Below, piece after piece: positions 46,522-57,420 of a stretch of DNA of 64,000 bases; positions within the stretch are counted from its first letter, which is position 1; the number at the start of each line of letters is the position of its first letter. The translations under genes were made by a program, and so were the position numbers. Under the pieces are notes generated by a model. It was given only the letters and a program-made list of their open reading frames with translations, was not told the DNA's origin and ran no database searches. This DNA comes from Isoetes taiwanensis (taxonomy: Eukaryota; Streptophyta; Lycopodiopsida; Isoetales; Isoetaceae), in assembly GCA_021234155.1 (NCBI GenBank), contig JAJEKV010000004.1, positions 24,405,662 to 24,469,661 on the forward strand, read 5' to 3'.

Positions 46522-47612
46522 TCAGGGCTTTTCCTTGCGGATCCTCCTCGCCAGGTGCAGGTCCTTTGGCATCACCGTCACCCGCTTGGAGTGGATCGCG
46601 CAGAGGTTACCTTCTTCAAAAAGTTGGGTCACCTCTGCCTCTGCTGCCTCCTGCAGGGCTCGGATGGTCAGGGGTGTCACTCTGTAGTCCGTCCGGAACT
46701 CCTGCATAACCTCCCGAAGGAGCCGCTCGAACGGCGCCTTCCTGATGAGGAGATTAGTGCACTGCTCTCTCGGAACACACGGCATGCCTAGAGTTGGGCC
46801 CGTGGTGCACCTTCTTTGGTGGCTCCGGTCTTGGTGGTGGCAGCTTGGGCTGATTCTTCGACCACCCACCCTTAACGTACTTTTGTACGTTCTGCTTACA
46901 GTACCAATCATTGTACCTCTTCCATCTATGGAGGTACTCTTCTTGCGATCTTTGGAATTCCGGGTCTTGTTTGGCGTGAATTCCCTTCATCCACCTTCTC
47001 CTTCTTCACCACCTTGATTGGTGGCCACCAGGGTATGGTGGGCAGCCGTTTGGGTCTGATGGCTCCCCCGCGTCATGCTCGGGCTCCTCCTGCTCCTGCC
47101 CGCTTTCCTCCTCCTCCTCCTCCTCCTCGTCGGTGGGGTCCCGACGAGGTTCTTCGATGTGGACCGTCCCCCTTGGGCGGTCCTGGTCCCTCTTGGACCT
47201 TTTCTCCTTCCTTCTTGCCTCCTTCTCTCGCTCCCTCTTCTTCCTTTGGGCCCTCTCCTCGGGCCATTCTGCCACCTTCTCCTTGCCCTTCTTCTTGCTC
47301 GAGGTGCCAACCCCAAGCTCTTCTTTGCTCTTCTTTGCTTCTTTGCTGCTTCTTCTTTATCCCTCCTCCTCCTCGTCGGACGGCCAGGCTAAAGTGGGCG
47401 GTCTCGTCATCCCGCTTTGCATCTCCCGCGGAGGAGCTGCTCTGGGCTTCCTCCTGGGAGGCATGGAAGGTGTCGTCTATGGAGCTAGACGACTCCTCCT
47501 CCCTCCCCGGCCAAAGGTGCTCGGGCACTTGCTTTCCTCCTCCCGCCGCCTTTGCTATCGAAGGTGTGCGCCTTGTGCTATACTTTCTGGGTGTGCATTT
47601 GGTGCACGCCAT
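46522..47612 (-). pseudogene. Histone H3 homologue with a ~270-residue charged insertion
   Basis: On the minus strand the ATG at 47612 begins MACTKCTPRKYST, then TPSIAKAAGGGK. This aligns with the H3 tail ARTKQTARKST...ATKAARK, keeping Lys4 and Lys9 equivalents; R2 is Cys (CGC to TGC). The H3 core resumes near 46815: KKVHHGP (as KKPHRYRP), [38 protein letters not shown], then [20 protein letters not shown], ending ARRIRKEKP. Between them lies a linker with Ser-rich acidic (EEESSSSIDD), Lys/Arg-rich (RKKREREKEARRKEKRSKR), poly-Glu (DPTDEEEEEEEE), aromatic-basic ([20 protein letters not shown]) and Pro-rich parts. The tail, linker and core lie in three different frames, and the linker frame has TAA at 47357-47359 and TGA at 47006-47008. 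This copy is therefore probably inactive, or has unrecognised introns. TNLLI recalls CENH3, but loop 1 has canonical H3 length. Confidence 0.8.
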
Positions 47613-47624
47613 ACAGTTAGGCAA

Positions 47625-48030
47625 ACTGATTACGTTAAGCTGACTATCAAGGAAGGAGGTTTAGGCAAGGTTAGGGAAAAAATGGGGTGGCAAGAAGATA
47701 TTTAAAAGGGAAGATGCTCTAGGGAATATTCTCCTACCATTAATAGCCCTATTAATTAGCCCCCCTTATTAATTATCTCAGTATACCTATTTATTAGTAT
47801 ATGGTTAATGTTGTATCCTATTGTTTAAATTTGGTTTTTCCGGGGTTCCGAAAACTTTTTGGATTTTTTTTTGGGTTAGTTTTTCTAAGGTTTTTAATAT
47901 TTTGGCCGCCGGAAAGGATTTCCGAATTCCAAAAATCAGACATATCAAAATCTTTTCATTTTGGGGCCGATTTCCATGGTGTCTTATCTTCGGCATGCCT
48001 GCCACGCTTGCTCGGATACAACTCTATCTT
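47625..48030. other. AT-rich 5' flank of the H3-like locus
   Basis: Composition switches sharply at about 47620 from GC-rich coding to AT-rich. A TTTTAAATAT stretch (minus strand, about 47707-47698) could serve as a TATA-like element about 90 bases upstream of the ATG; this is weak evidence. No other gene seen. Confidence 0.35.
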
Positions 48031-48032
48031 CT

Positions 48033-48335
48033 AAGCCATCCGGATAGCAGAATCTGGACTCCACAGAAGCCATAGAAGCGGCATACTCCACAGGGGCCAT
48101 AGAAGCGGCGGCACCACAGGCGTCACAGATTTTGAGCATCACATATTTCTTCACGGATTTTTAAAGAAGAGCATCAATAGGCTTGAGAGATCCGTTTTTG
48201 AGATTTGTTTTCAAAAAGCCACCCGGATAACAAAATCTGGATTCCACAGAAGCTATAGAAGCTGCATCAAAGGCTTGCGATTTTGAGCATCACAGTTTCT
48301 TCCGCAGATTTTGAAGAATCTCCAAGCTCTTAGGC
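48033..48335. repeat. ~185-bp diverged tandem duplication
   Basis: AAGCCATCCGGATAGCAGAA-type sequence starts at 48034 and again at 48221 (AAGCCACCCGGATAACAAAA). Both continue with TCTGGA.TCCACAGAAGC.ATAGAAGC and ATTTTGAGCATCACA. The first copy contains an extra internal partial repeat (CCACAGG..CCATAGAAGCGGC). Confidence 0.8.
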
Positions 48336-50748
48336 GATCCGCGGTTCTGAGTCCGCGGATGTATGTAGGTCCGCGGATGTATGTCGATCACATGTTTTTC
48401 TGCAAATCGATTTTTGTTCTGCAAAAGGGGATTTTAGAAGGCATGAGCGCATGATAAGGTTTGTTTCATGGATGGGTCCATTTATTCTACATCCGTTTGC
48501 TTGGTGACCTCTGCAAATGGATTCCACTGTTGGGCATTTTATCTCGTTTTATCTGGATTGCCTTTGCCCTAATTTGCACTCTTCGTTTCGGGGAATAAGA
48601 ATGGCGGTAGTGTCGGCATGCATGCCATGGTTGTTCAACGGGGATATCGGCTTTGATCGGTTGAATAAGCGGTGTTGGTTCTTGCGGATGGCGGGGAGAT
48701 ATGCACATTAGTTGTTGGCATGGATCATTATATATAAAGAGAAGCATAATCTCGGACAATGCGGTTGTATGGTTCTTCATTGAAGTTGTTCTCTTAGATG
48801 GCGGTAGCATCAACTCCAGCGATGTCTTTGGTAAGTTTATTTTTCCAAAGCGAATCTCTCTCTCTCCCATCTTGGTTGCATATATATGAAGCCATAGTCT
48901 TTGTCTTGAGCTTTTAGTTTCTTCCCTATCCGATTTCATTATTACAAGTTTCTCTATTGCTTATAGAATCTTGCTTTGGAGTCCGAAATGCTGAAAGTCT
49001 TGCTCATGGGCGACAGTGGCATTTATGATCCGATCCTCTCCATAAAGGGTAAACAGCTCCATGTTGATTCTTTCATAACTTAGGTAACGAGGTTTCACAT
49101 TATTCTAATCTACATTTGTTTGCATTTCAATTGCAATGCAGTGTTTAGCATTGAGTTTGCAAATGGTTTCTTATTTTTGTAGGTTTCTTCCGTTTGTCAG
49201 CTTCTAACCATATCTGCTCTCATTCACACAATAAAAGAGCACTTCCCCGTGAACCCAGCATAGAGAATAAGTCTTTAGCTCGCCAACTAAAACAACCTAG
49301 GTATTTTTCCCACCTTCACTTCATGGTATTGCCGATGTTTTGCTTGTAGATTTGCTTCCAGCACTACTTTAAAATTATATGCATGAAGGCGATTTCACAA
49401 TGTGCAGATGCATGAGCATGGAGCAATAAGATACTAGATCAAACAATTGCACGCTTTTATCCAGCAAACACCCATAATATAGCACGCCTTCCCAACCTCA
49501 TCTTGACATTCAAGGTATGACGCTATTCTTTGTTAATCAATAGACTAATACTATCATACAATGGCTAATATTCCAATAGGACATCCATTTATTCTACAAC
49601 TTTTTTTCCTTCATATATGTATGAGCTATTGCAAGCATATATTGTTACGATGCATATATATATCACGTTGTGCCAACAAGAATGTAGAGATACTATAAAT
49701 TATTTATTGACTGGCTACTCTGCGCATGCATGTATCTTAGTCCCTTCGATGTCCTTTTTTTAAAAAAGATGCAATAGCTGCAAGTACCAATGTGTTCTAC
49801 ACTTGAATTGAGGTATGTCTGATGCTATATTAAATGAAACTAAAGTCTAACATCTTATGCTTTTGTTCTAATATTAAAGCCTTTTCACCAGTGGTGTTTA
49901 TAGCTTAGAGTGTGGTCTAAGCACCCACAACCCACGCTGAAAAGCACGAAGTCAATGAGCTATGTGTGCACAAACACAAGTAAGCTCTCTGCTTTACATT
50001 TGAAAGTTCAAAGTACACCTCTGACTTGGACTTCGGTTTCAGTTAGTTGTAAGCAATGATTGCCTTTTAGACATGAGCATATTATAAACCATATAGTGGT
50101 TGCTTTGCATGCTTAGGTCGAACTATCGAGTGCCATGTTTATTCCAGCATCAGGTTTTAGTAATGCCTATAACTGCATTAGTGCATTGACATGCTCAATT
50201 TTCTTATCTTCTTTGCCATATATAATATTTTGCAATGGTCGTTTCTTGAGTAAGATCTTTACACCTGACATCATTTTATTCGAGGATTCTGTTTTGGATA
50301 GCAGATGTTGTATTGGCACCATAAACAGCACCATTCAAATCTACTTCTATTCTTGCATCACCGAAATCGAGGAAATGAATTGTTCAACCTAGCAGCTACA
50401 CTTCAACAATCTTGACACCATACTTCCGGAAGTTTGTCCACAGCCAGAAAAGGGTTGAGGTCGTCATATGGTAGTAGAAGCTATGGCGTTGATTTCCAAG
50501 GTTTACTATCTCTAGCATTTTTGATGTACGATATAATATGCTATCTGCAAAATCACTTCTCCTTTGTTAAAAATCGACAATGAAGTCACACTTTGTGCAT
50601 TCAAATATAATGCAAGATGGACAACATTAACAATGTCGTATTGGAGATAAGCTCATTTTCTATGTTCACATTCCTTTACAACTATGCATATGCATTTCTT
50701 ACAAACATGCATAACAGTCGCATATTCAGGTTCCATGTTACGTATGGT
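48336..50748. other. 2.4 kb without a firm gene
   Basis: Short exon-like pieces occur. One starting near 48989 (MLKVLLMGDSG) recalls the first strand and P-loop of small GTPases but lacks the GK[ST] step. Another near 49440-49513 reads NTHNIARLPNLILTF. Evidence is too weak for a gene call. Confidence 0.35.
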
Positions 50749-50932
50749 CAATGAATCTTGCAATGTTCCTCTATATTACCCTTGAAGGAATTGACATTCT
50801 CTTTGGGGTTCATTCCACATAGGAAAACAACAACCAAGCAATGAATCTTGCAATGTTCCTCTATATTACCCTTGAAGGAATTGACATTCTCTTTGGGGTT
50901 CATTCATTCCACATAGGAAAACAACAACCAAG
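50749..50932. repeat. 90-bp near-identical tandem duplication
   Basis: CAATGAATCTTGCAATG begins at 50749 and 50839. The copies match through AACAACAACCAAG except for a CATT insertion in copy 2. The near identity implies a recent event or an assembly artefact. Confidence 0.95.
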
Positions 50933-51717
50933 CAACTCTGAAATTATTTTCGTTATGTGGCACATTCGAATCCATATTCTTTCCAACTACATTGTCGCAT
51001 TGCACTTTAAAGATTTCAATTGTCACATTTCCCACAAACAACTATGTCACTTCAAAACTACGTCATAGAATGTGCTCAATATTCCTATCCCAACGGCATG
51101 AACTTCATTAGCTAAGATTATTAAATCATATCGTCACAAACTTGAATTCTAATTCATCTCCACTACTTCCAAACACAAATCATATAAACTACTTCCATAT
51201 CAAGACACAACAAAATGAGACTATTTGTATGTAGTCCAACAAAATACCACATACACAAAATTAATGAATTACACTTGCCTCCTCCAACCGACATCGATTC
51301 TTCTACCCAACCATCACACAACGACCTCTTCAACTGTTGAAAAGCCCGGCAACGCAACAAAATACCATAACTAGTTATACCATGAATTTCAAATTTTTCC
51401 TAATGGTTTGAAGTGTCAATTATGAATTTCGCCATTTTCACCGGGTTCTCGGATTGGGATGATTCTTCAACCCATTTTGGGTGAAATCTGATGGTGATGC
51501 ATAATTTCCACTCCAACTTTACTAGAATGTTAATTTGACTTATTCTTTTTCCCCCATTAACAACTTAGCCTATTCTTACGGACCCACTACCTAGGAGAAA
51601 ATGTTTCCTTATTTTCAAGGTTCCATGGTGGAAATTTTTATTCCACACCCTATAAGGCCTGTTAGACTACTTACTAGGGACATGGTCAGTGCTAGTTCTT
51701 GGTCAACCACGAACATC
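50933..51717. other. Presumed internal start of the gypsy element, no clear gag
   Basis: On the minus strand this lies just 3' of the primer binding site, where a leader and gag would be expected. I see no zinc knuckle or protease, so the element is probably truncated or diverged. Confidence 0.4.
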
Positions 51718-51731
51718 GCTCTGATACCATT
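51718..51731 (-). promoter_or_regulatory. Retrotransposon primer binding site (initiator Met tRNA)
   Basis: The minus strand reads TGGTATCAGAGC, the complement of the 3' end of plant initiator Met tRNA, separated from the LTR terminus (GGGAGCGTCACA) by one or two bases. This is the standard site where plant Ty1/copia and Ty3/gypsy elements prime minus-strand DNA synthesis, and it fixes the element's orientation. Confidence 0.9.
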
Positions 51732-53257
51732 GTGACGCTCCCTACAAAATACACGGCACCCGGCCGTACACTCTGTAGGAAATCCCACATCACGGTCCTT
51801 GACGACCGCGGGCCCCTCCGTCTATCCTGCACTCCAGGGTATCCCTAGTACAGGAAGGGGACACGAAGGTGTCTTGCGGGCCCTTCCCCTATGGGCTCCT
51901 ATCACAGCGGAAACATAAACAACGTCAGAACTAGCAATAACAATACGTCATACTACCTCGAAGGGTAGCACATCCACATATCCATAGCTACAACAGAGAT
52001 AACATATGCCGTAAAACATGGGAGCTCCTACCCAGGTAGACTGACGGCTAGGCCTCAAGATAGAGCAGACCGAGTCATAACAATGGCGGGGCTGGCTATA
52101 GACAATGGCTAGGGTTGACCACTCCATCCGCCCCTCCTGTGCATACTTTGCAGATGGGGTAGATCGGGCTCTGGCATGACTCTAGCCTTCCGGATACGCA
52201 ATCTCACGGTATCACCCGTCGGACTACTCCGGGTTGCATCTCCTCAGCCCGTTGAGGCAGGAAGGGTTGCATCTCCCCTTCCCGGGGTCTAGAGGTTCCA
52301 CGGGCGGCTAGAGAATCGTGGCGACACCGCGATCCATCCCGACTTAACCCCCAAAACAAGAGCCGGGCCAACTCACAGTAGCTCTTGAGAGGCGAGGCAA
52401 CACCATTGCCCGGGAGGTGTGTCGGACCCATGCCCGCCCACAGTGACCGACCATAAGCCTAGCTTGCTCGGGGTCCCCGGTAGCCACGCGGCGAGGGGCC
52501 CTCCCTCCGTATCTCCTCTAACCCCATATGTAGTCTTTGAGTCACATCATAGCCCCCATAGCCTGGTGGGTTCCTATGCACATGCCGCAATATAATAGGA
52601 ACTAAAGGGTCTAACCTAGGAGCATTACTAAGTAAGGCTACTAGGTCTCTACCCCCCTTCCCAATACAAGAGGAGCAAACATGATCAACCATCATCATAC
52701 AACTTCATATCATGATAATCATCAGAATAACATCTAACCTAATCATACATATCTAACTTACAGTTAGGGTTCCTTGATTAGGGTTCAAGATGTTGAATAA
52801 GGGTTCTAGGATGGCTCTACTCTAGATACGAACTACTACCTCATCTGGAGTGCTAACTTCCAGATGAACTACTAAGAACACTACTCCAAATATCTGCTCT
52901 CGAAGTGCTCCCTCCCATTCTTGGCGTCTCCATGATCCTCAAAGTGATCGATGCCGCGCTCACTCCAAGATCGTGCACGCCCTCTGGGGGCTGCTGCACT
53001 AGGCTATGCCACAACAAACGACGCTTGAAACGGAGTTTCGAGTGCAAAGAATGTTCCCAAGATGTTAGGGCCAGGAAAAGAGGTCTATGGTTAGGGTTTA
53101 GGTTAATATAGGTTAGGGTCCACATGGGATGACATGTGGCTCCAATGGGATATGGCCATGTGGCGGTTGCCCAATAGGATAAGGCCATGTGGAACATGGG
53201 CCTTATCCTAAGGTTATCTAAGTTATATACTTAACTTAGAGATATGCACCCATGCCA
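51732..53257 (-). mobile_element. 5' LTR of a Ty3/gypsy-type element, ~1.5 kb
   Basis: The LTR 3' end is set by CGTCACA next to the primer site. Minus-strand promoter-like sequence lies near the other end: GTATATAACTTAG (about 53230-53218), followed by CCTAACC repeats. The likely 5' terminus is TGGCATGGGTGCA at 53257, though TGCATATC at 53248 is also possible. The body is GC-rich and contains several CCCGGG-type sites. A related but diverged LTR end occurs at 17328-17611. No second LTR is visible within the window for this copy. Confidence 0.75.
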
Positions 53258-53960
53258 CTTCCTAAGTATAGTGATGGACCCGAGAAATATACGTATTTAT
53301 AAGCGTATATTTTCCTGGAACGTCCGCAGGGCTTACCCTTGCTTAAAGGTTCTGGACAAGATTTTTTGTTGGCGGAGATAGTGCATAAGGTACCCCATCA
53401 ATTAGGTGTAATAGTGAAGCAAAGATGGCATGGTCTCCTTCGACCTTTAACAAAGAAGGGGTTTTGAGTCCGAAACTTTGCGAAAAAAGCAATAGAGGTT
53501 GATCTGATAAAGTACCAAAGAGCAAATACCGTTCTAATAAGCCATAAATAATTATTCTTCTAAGGTACTGAACGCTGACCTGATAGACAGCAGTCAAGAT
53601 CAAAGCGCTCGGCAATGTTAAATTACAAGCATAAAATAATGCAATCTACCACGCCAAAATTAGCCAATAAAACCGTTCTCGCCACCGCCTTATATTATCG
53701 ATCGAAAATCTAGAGGCATTAATCTGCTGCGACTGATGGAAAGGCTGGAGAAGCCTAGATTCTCATAAGTCTGTCCTCTTTGAGGCGGCGTTCAACAAGG
53801 CAATTCTCACGTCTAACTGGTATCGAAAGGCTGCTTTCGAGAATCATAGATATCTGGAGGATCCAGTAGCATTCGGGAGGGAAAAAGGAGGGGAGAAAAC
53901 AACCCTAAAACAGAAACTCACAATGTGTCGCCCAATATAACACTGGAACAAATGATAAGT
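53258..53960. other. No assignable gene
   Basis: An antisense frame of 90 codons (53343-53615) has no motif. The sequence up to the U6 copy shows no transposon ends. Confidence 0.4.
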
Positions 53961-53970
53961 AAGAAGGGCT

Positions 53971-53980
53971 TATAAAAAAC
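53971..53980 (+). promoter_or_regulatory. TATA-like element of the U6 copy
   Basis: TATAAAAAAC lies 30 to 21 bases before the U6 start, the spacing used in plant U6 genes. A clear upstream sequence element (TCCCACATCG type) is not present at the expected distance; only GTGTCGCCCA is seen near 53925-53934. Confidence 0.5.
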
Positions 53981-54000
53981 ACAGCTTTGTTTGTTTTATT

Positions 54001-54102
54001 GTCCTTCGGGACATCCGATAAAATTGGAACAATATAGAGAAGATTAGCATGGCCCTGCACAAGGATGACATGTATAAATCGAGAAATGGTCCAAATTTTT
54101 TT
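54001..54102 (+). pseudogene. U6 spliceosomal snRNA, probably inactive copy
   Basis: The sequence starts GTCCTTCGGGAC, continues GATAAAATTGGAACAATA, AGAGAAGATTAGCATGGCCC, AAGGATGACAT, and ends AAATCGAGAAATGGTCC before a T-run terminator. U6 is the catalytic snRNA that pairs with the 5' splice site. Against the conserved plant U6, the ACAGAGA box is ATAGAGA, one C is lost from GGCCCCTGCGC (giving GGCCCTGCAC), and GACACGCA is GACATGTA. The 5' stem lost one base pair symmetrically. The AGC triad is intact. The substitutions are mainly C-to-T or G-to-A, as from cytosine deamination. The changed ACAGAGA box argues against function. Confidence 0.9.
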
Positions 54103-54106
54103 TCTC
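54095..54106 (+). terminator. Pol III T-run terminator of the U6 copy
   Basis: AATTTTTTTTTC directly follows the U6 3' end, as needed for RNA polymerase III termination. Confidence 0.7.
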
Positions 54107-54109
54107 ACA

Positions 54110-55235
54110 CTCAAGATTACTTTTTAATTAAATTATTCTCAACATTACTTTTTAATTTTTTTTTAATTATTTTCTTTTTTTCCCCCCTTTTAGCCCATGC
54201 AACAGTTATACTTTCCTTAATTATATGCTCTCTTTTTTGTCATAACCAGTTCTCTCCACAAAGAAAATGCTCAACGCTACCACATTTTAAGGCATTGGTT
54301 GCTTCAATGGCATATATTTCGGATATATATTCAAAGAGCATTGGTCGTTATAGCCAAACAATCCCATTCTATATATGTTGTTTGACCAATGTAAAACCAT
54401 GTAATACCATCTTGATTGCTTGTGAAACCCTCCAACTCTTAAAACATGATATTGTCATACACTTGTGAGGTGCTCGAGAGCATCGATGTTTTGAGCAAGC
54501 TCGTGAGATGAACAAATTGTTATTGCAATAAGGTTTAAAAGTTGTGAAAATAGTTTTTTATACCATATGATTTAGAAGATTAAGTGAGGGTATTCAGAGC
54601 AAAAAGTCAGACAAAGTCGACTTGGCGGGGGCCAATTCGAGCATATACGAGTTTGGCATTTTTCTTTTAGAAATGCGAAGAAGGTGGAACCATGGCCACA
54701 TATGGCATTCGGGCCCTGGGGTTCACATATGTATTCCGTAGAATACTGAGGGGTTTTTTTTCAAAAAAAGTATGCGTTATACATGCGCGCTCATAACGCT
54801 TTGGCGCCTGATAATGTATGCATTTTCCACGGTCCGGGGATGGATTTCTTGGAGCTGCTAAGGCGTAAGAGTACATTTTAGGGGTTTGAATCCGAAGCGC
54901 ACATGCCAGAAAAACGTTTTAGGATTTGGTGTTTCGGAGGTAATGTTTTGAAGTTTTTTCGTCCCTGCCACATAAATATGTAGCATTATAACAGGGGGTT
55001 TTTTTTGTGATTTTATACGCTTTTTGACATGGTTTTCATATGATTTCATGGGCGTATTCACGTGGAGGTACTAAATGGTATTTCTAGAGTGCACCCATTT
55101 GTTAGCCATTGATTTTAAAGAAGAGGGAAAATCGTGTGGTTGTGGGCTTTTATTGTTTACATGTTTTTTTAGCTTAGGTTTCAAATATTAAGATAATATT
55201 AGGTTTGTGGTTTTCAAAAGAAACGTTTTTGAAGC
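54110..55235. other. No gene recognised
   Basis: T-rich sequence followed by mixed sequence with antisense frames under 70 codons. No repeats or RNA genes seen. Confidence 0.4.
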
Positions 55236-55236
55236 G

Positions 55237-55412
55237 ATCCGGATTTGGGATGATGCAGAGGTAGGGCAGGCATCGAAAGCGCCTGAAACCATGTTGCGTT
55301 TGCCTCGAACTGAAAGGGCATCCGGATTTGGCATGATGCAGAGGTAGGGCAGGCATCGAAAGCGCTTATGTCTGGCCGCTGGTGTTAGAACTATGTCTGG
55401 CCGCTGGCATGA
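55237..55412. repeat. 83-bp tandem duplication
   Basis: ATCCGGATTTGG.ATGATGCAG begins at 55237 and 55320 and continues identically through GGCAGGCATCGAAAGCGC. It is followed by two copies of TATGTCTGGCCGCTGG (near 55366 and 55391). Confidence 0.9.
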
Positions 55413-55419
55413 GAGCTGA

Positions 55420-56955
55420 GACAAGGCTCCATCTCCATCTCTTATGGCATCGATGGGTCTGATACAGGTAAAACGGCAAAGGAAACATCGTTATAATCTG
55501 CATCTACAGAATCATAGCACATGCATCATACAGAATTTGAGGTAGAAAACCAAGTGAAGCTCATGTTCAGCTTTCCAGCTTTCAAAATGGAAGCAGTACA
55601 TGCATTTGCATTACTTTATCTTCTGATAGCATGCTTGTGCAAGAGGCAAGGCCATATACACAACAACATTTGAATTTTTTTTTGTGTGTTTTAAAAATGT
55701 ACAGACAATCTTAGACTAATTTCTTTTTGAATGTGAAGGTAATTTCTTTAGGAGTAGGATTGCTCATCTTCAGGAAAATAAACTTCATATCTTCCTGATT
55801 CGCAACAGCCAGTTGGTCCTACTGAGAAACCTGCAAAGAACAAGCGGCAAAGCTTCAGCCCTAATCTAAATCTTCTGACCATACCAGGTATGAGCTACTC
55901 ACCGTATTTGGAAGGATTTTGTGAAGCATCCAAAGTTGTGTTGTATAAGTCTAAAACTGTCAGTTTCATTCCAGATACGCTCCGCCATTTCATGTCTTCT
56001 GTGCTGCGTTTTAATCTTGTGTTTAATCTTTGGGCATCTTTGTTCAATGTACTCACGCATGCCAAGTTTCCTTTACCATATAGCGTAATCTGTGATTGAA
56101 CCATATAGCGTAATCTGTGATGGAAAACATCCTATTGCTGGTAATGAACATACTGCTAACTCTCTTGCACCACTATCATACAGCACCTAGCAGGCAAAGA
56201 AGTTCGAGATATTTAAACATATTTAAACAGACAAATGCTATTCGGGTCCGATGGGGGATATGATTCTAGTTCCTATGTTTCCAAGTTTGATACACTAGAA
56301 AAAAAGTCATGTTAAAGGTTTCGAGCTTGATGTGTAAAATACCTGAACTGCATGCTTGTAGGATTGAATCACGAGATCTCGAAATTGGTCCTACATATAC
56401 TACATATACATCTTATTCTGTTTAAAATGTTTCAGTCTTTGTTCCCTGCTATTATGCTAATATGTGTGTGTGCCAATTGAAAAAACAAAGGTGGGAGATA
56501 CACTCTAAACTTGTATATTGTGGGTTGAACATGATTTTTTTGTACGACTCTTTAATTCATATGTCTATCAAATATGGCTCTTTAGAAGAAGTTGTGCATG
56601 TTTCTATGGAAGTTGTGGATGCGAATGCTAAGAATACACCACGATCTTTCTAAAGTGCGAGCAGTAACAAATCTTTCTCCTCTTGCTGGCATCATGTTAA
56701 GTTGATAAGCATATACTCTAATTATGCGATTCTTTTATCAGTAATCTTGCAGTTTCTTAGATACTTTTATTTTTACCTTCTATTAGTTCCAATATTTCAC
56801 GTGCAACTTACTCATAATATCCTATGCTAGATATTCTTGCTTTCGTACTCCTATTTAGCATTTGTTTATTCATCCTGAGTTTTTTATTCATTCGTATGAT
56901 CCTATGATGACTTTTACATTTTTTTCTCCCTTTTGTTAGGGCCCGAAGGGCCCAA
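55420..56955. other. No assignable gene
   Basis: AT-rich with short frames. A 28-bp direct repeat (ACCATATAGCGTAATCTGTG twice) lies near 56078-56124. Two overlapping opposite-strand frames at 55890-56104 are shadows of each other. Confidence 0.4.
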
Positions 56956-56959
56956 AAAA

Positions 56960-57420
56960 TTTTTTCATATAACAACCAACATATCAACATTAATTAACAC
57001 AAACCATTACATTTAACAATTTTAAATTAAAACCCCCTTGAAACCCCCTTTGGTTTGGGTGCATATTCACACGGGGGGTGACGTAGGGCAGCGAGAGCAC
57101 TCGTAAAATCATGTTATACATGTACAAAATCAACACTATATAGTACATTGCCTCAAATCTTATAGTATTTTGCAAATTGTGTTATACAGTATACCAAAAT
57201 TTGTACAGGCATACCCCACAAACGAGGATCTCTACGTACGGTCTAGATCGAGGAATAAAGGGCATTTATGCTCATCCAACAGCTCTCGATGCCCGGAGTC
57301 ACCCCCCGTGTGAATATGCACCCAAACCAAAGGGGGTTTCAAGGGGGTTTTAATTTAAAATTGTTAAATGTAATGGTTTGTGTTAATTAATGTTGATATG
57401 TTGGTTGTTATATGAAAAAA
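56960..57420. mobile_element. Foldback element with ~122-bp inverted arms
   Basis: Left arm 56960-57082 and right arm 57299-57420 are reverse complements without visible mismatch: TTTTTTCATATAACAACC to ACACGGGGGGTGAC, against GTCACCCCCCGTGT to GGTTGTTATATGAAAAAA. The 216-bp centre has no ORF. No target duplication is clear because A and T runs flank it. It sits directly upstream of exon-like sequence, possibly inside an intron or exon of the broken gene at 57421-58500. Confidence 0.9.

Noticed and set aside
47014-47705. Long plus-strand frames (190-209 codons) rich in Pro, Ser and Leu
   Set aside because: Antisense shadows of the GC-rich histone H3-like locus; they show no family motif, while the minus strand has clear H3 sequence.
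48487-48939. 150-codon minus-strand frame
   Set aside because: No family features; composition and position look like chance.
48960-49515. Possible small GTPase (Rag/Gtr1-like) from MLKVLLMGDSG and NTHNIARLPNLILTF
   Set aside because: The P-loop GK[ST] step and all downstream G motifs are missing; the match is too short.
53080-53115. Telomere-like TTAGGGTTTAGG motif
   Set aside because: Only one to two units, inside the gypsy LTR near its promoter; not an interstitial telomere array.
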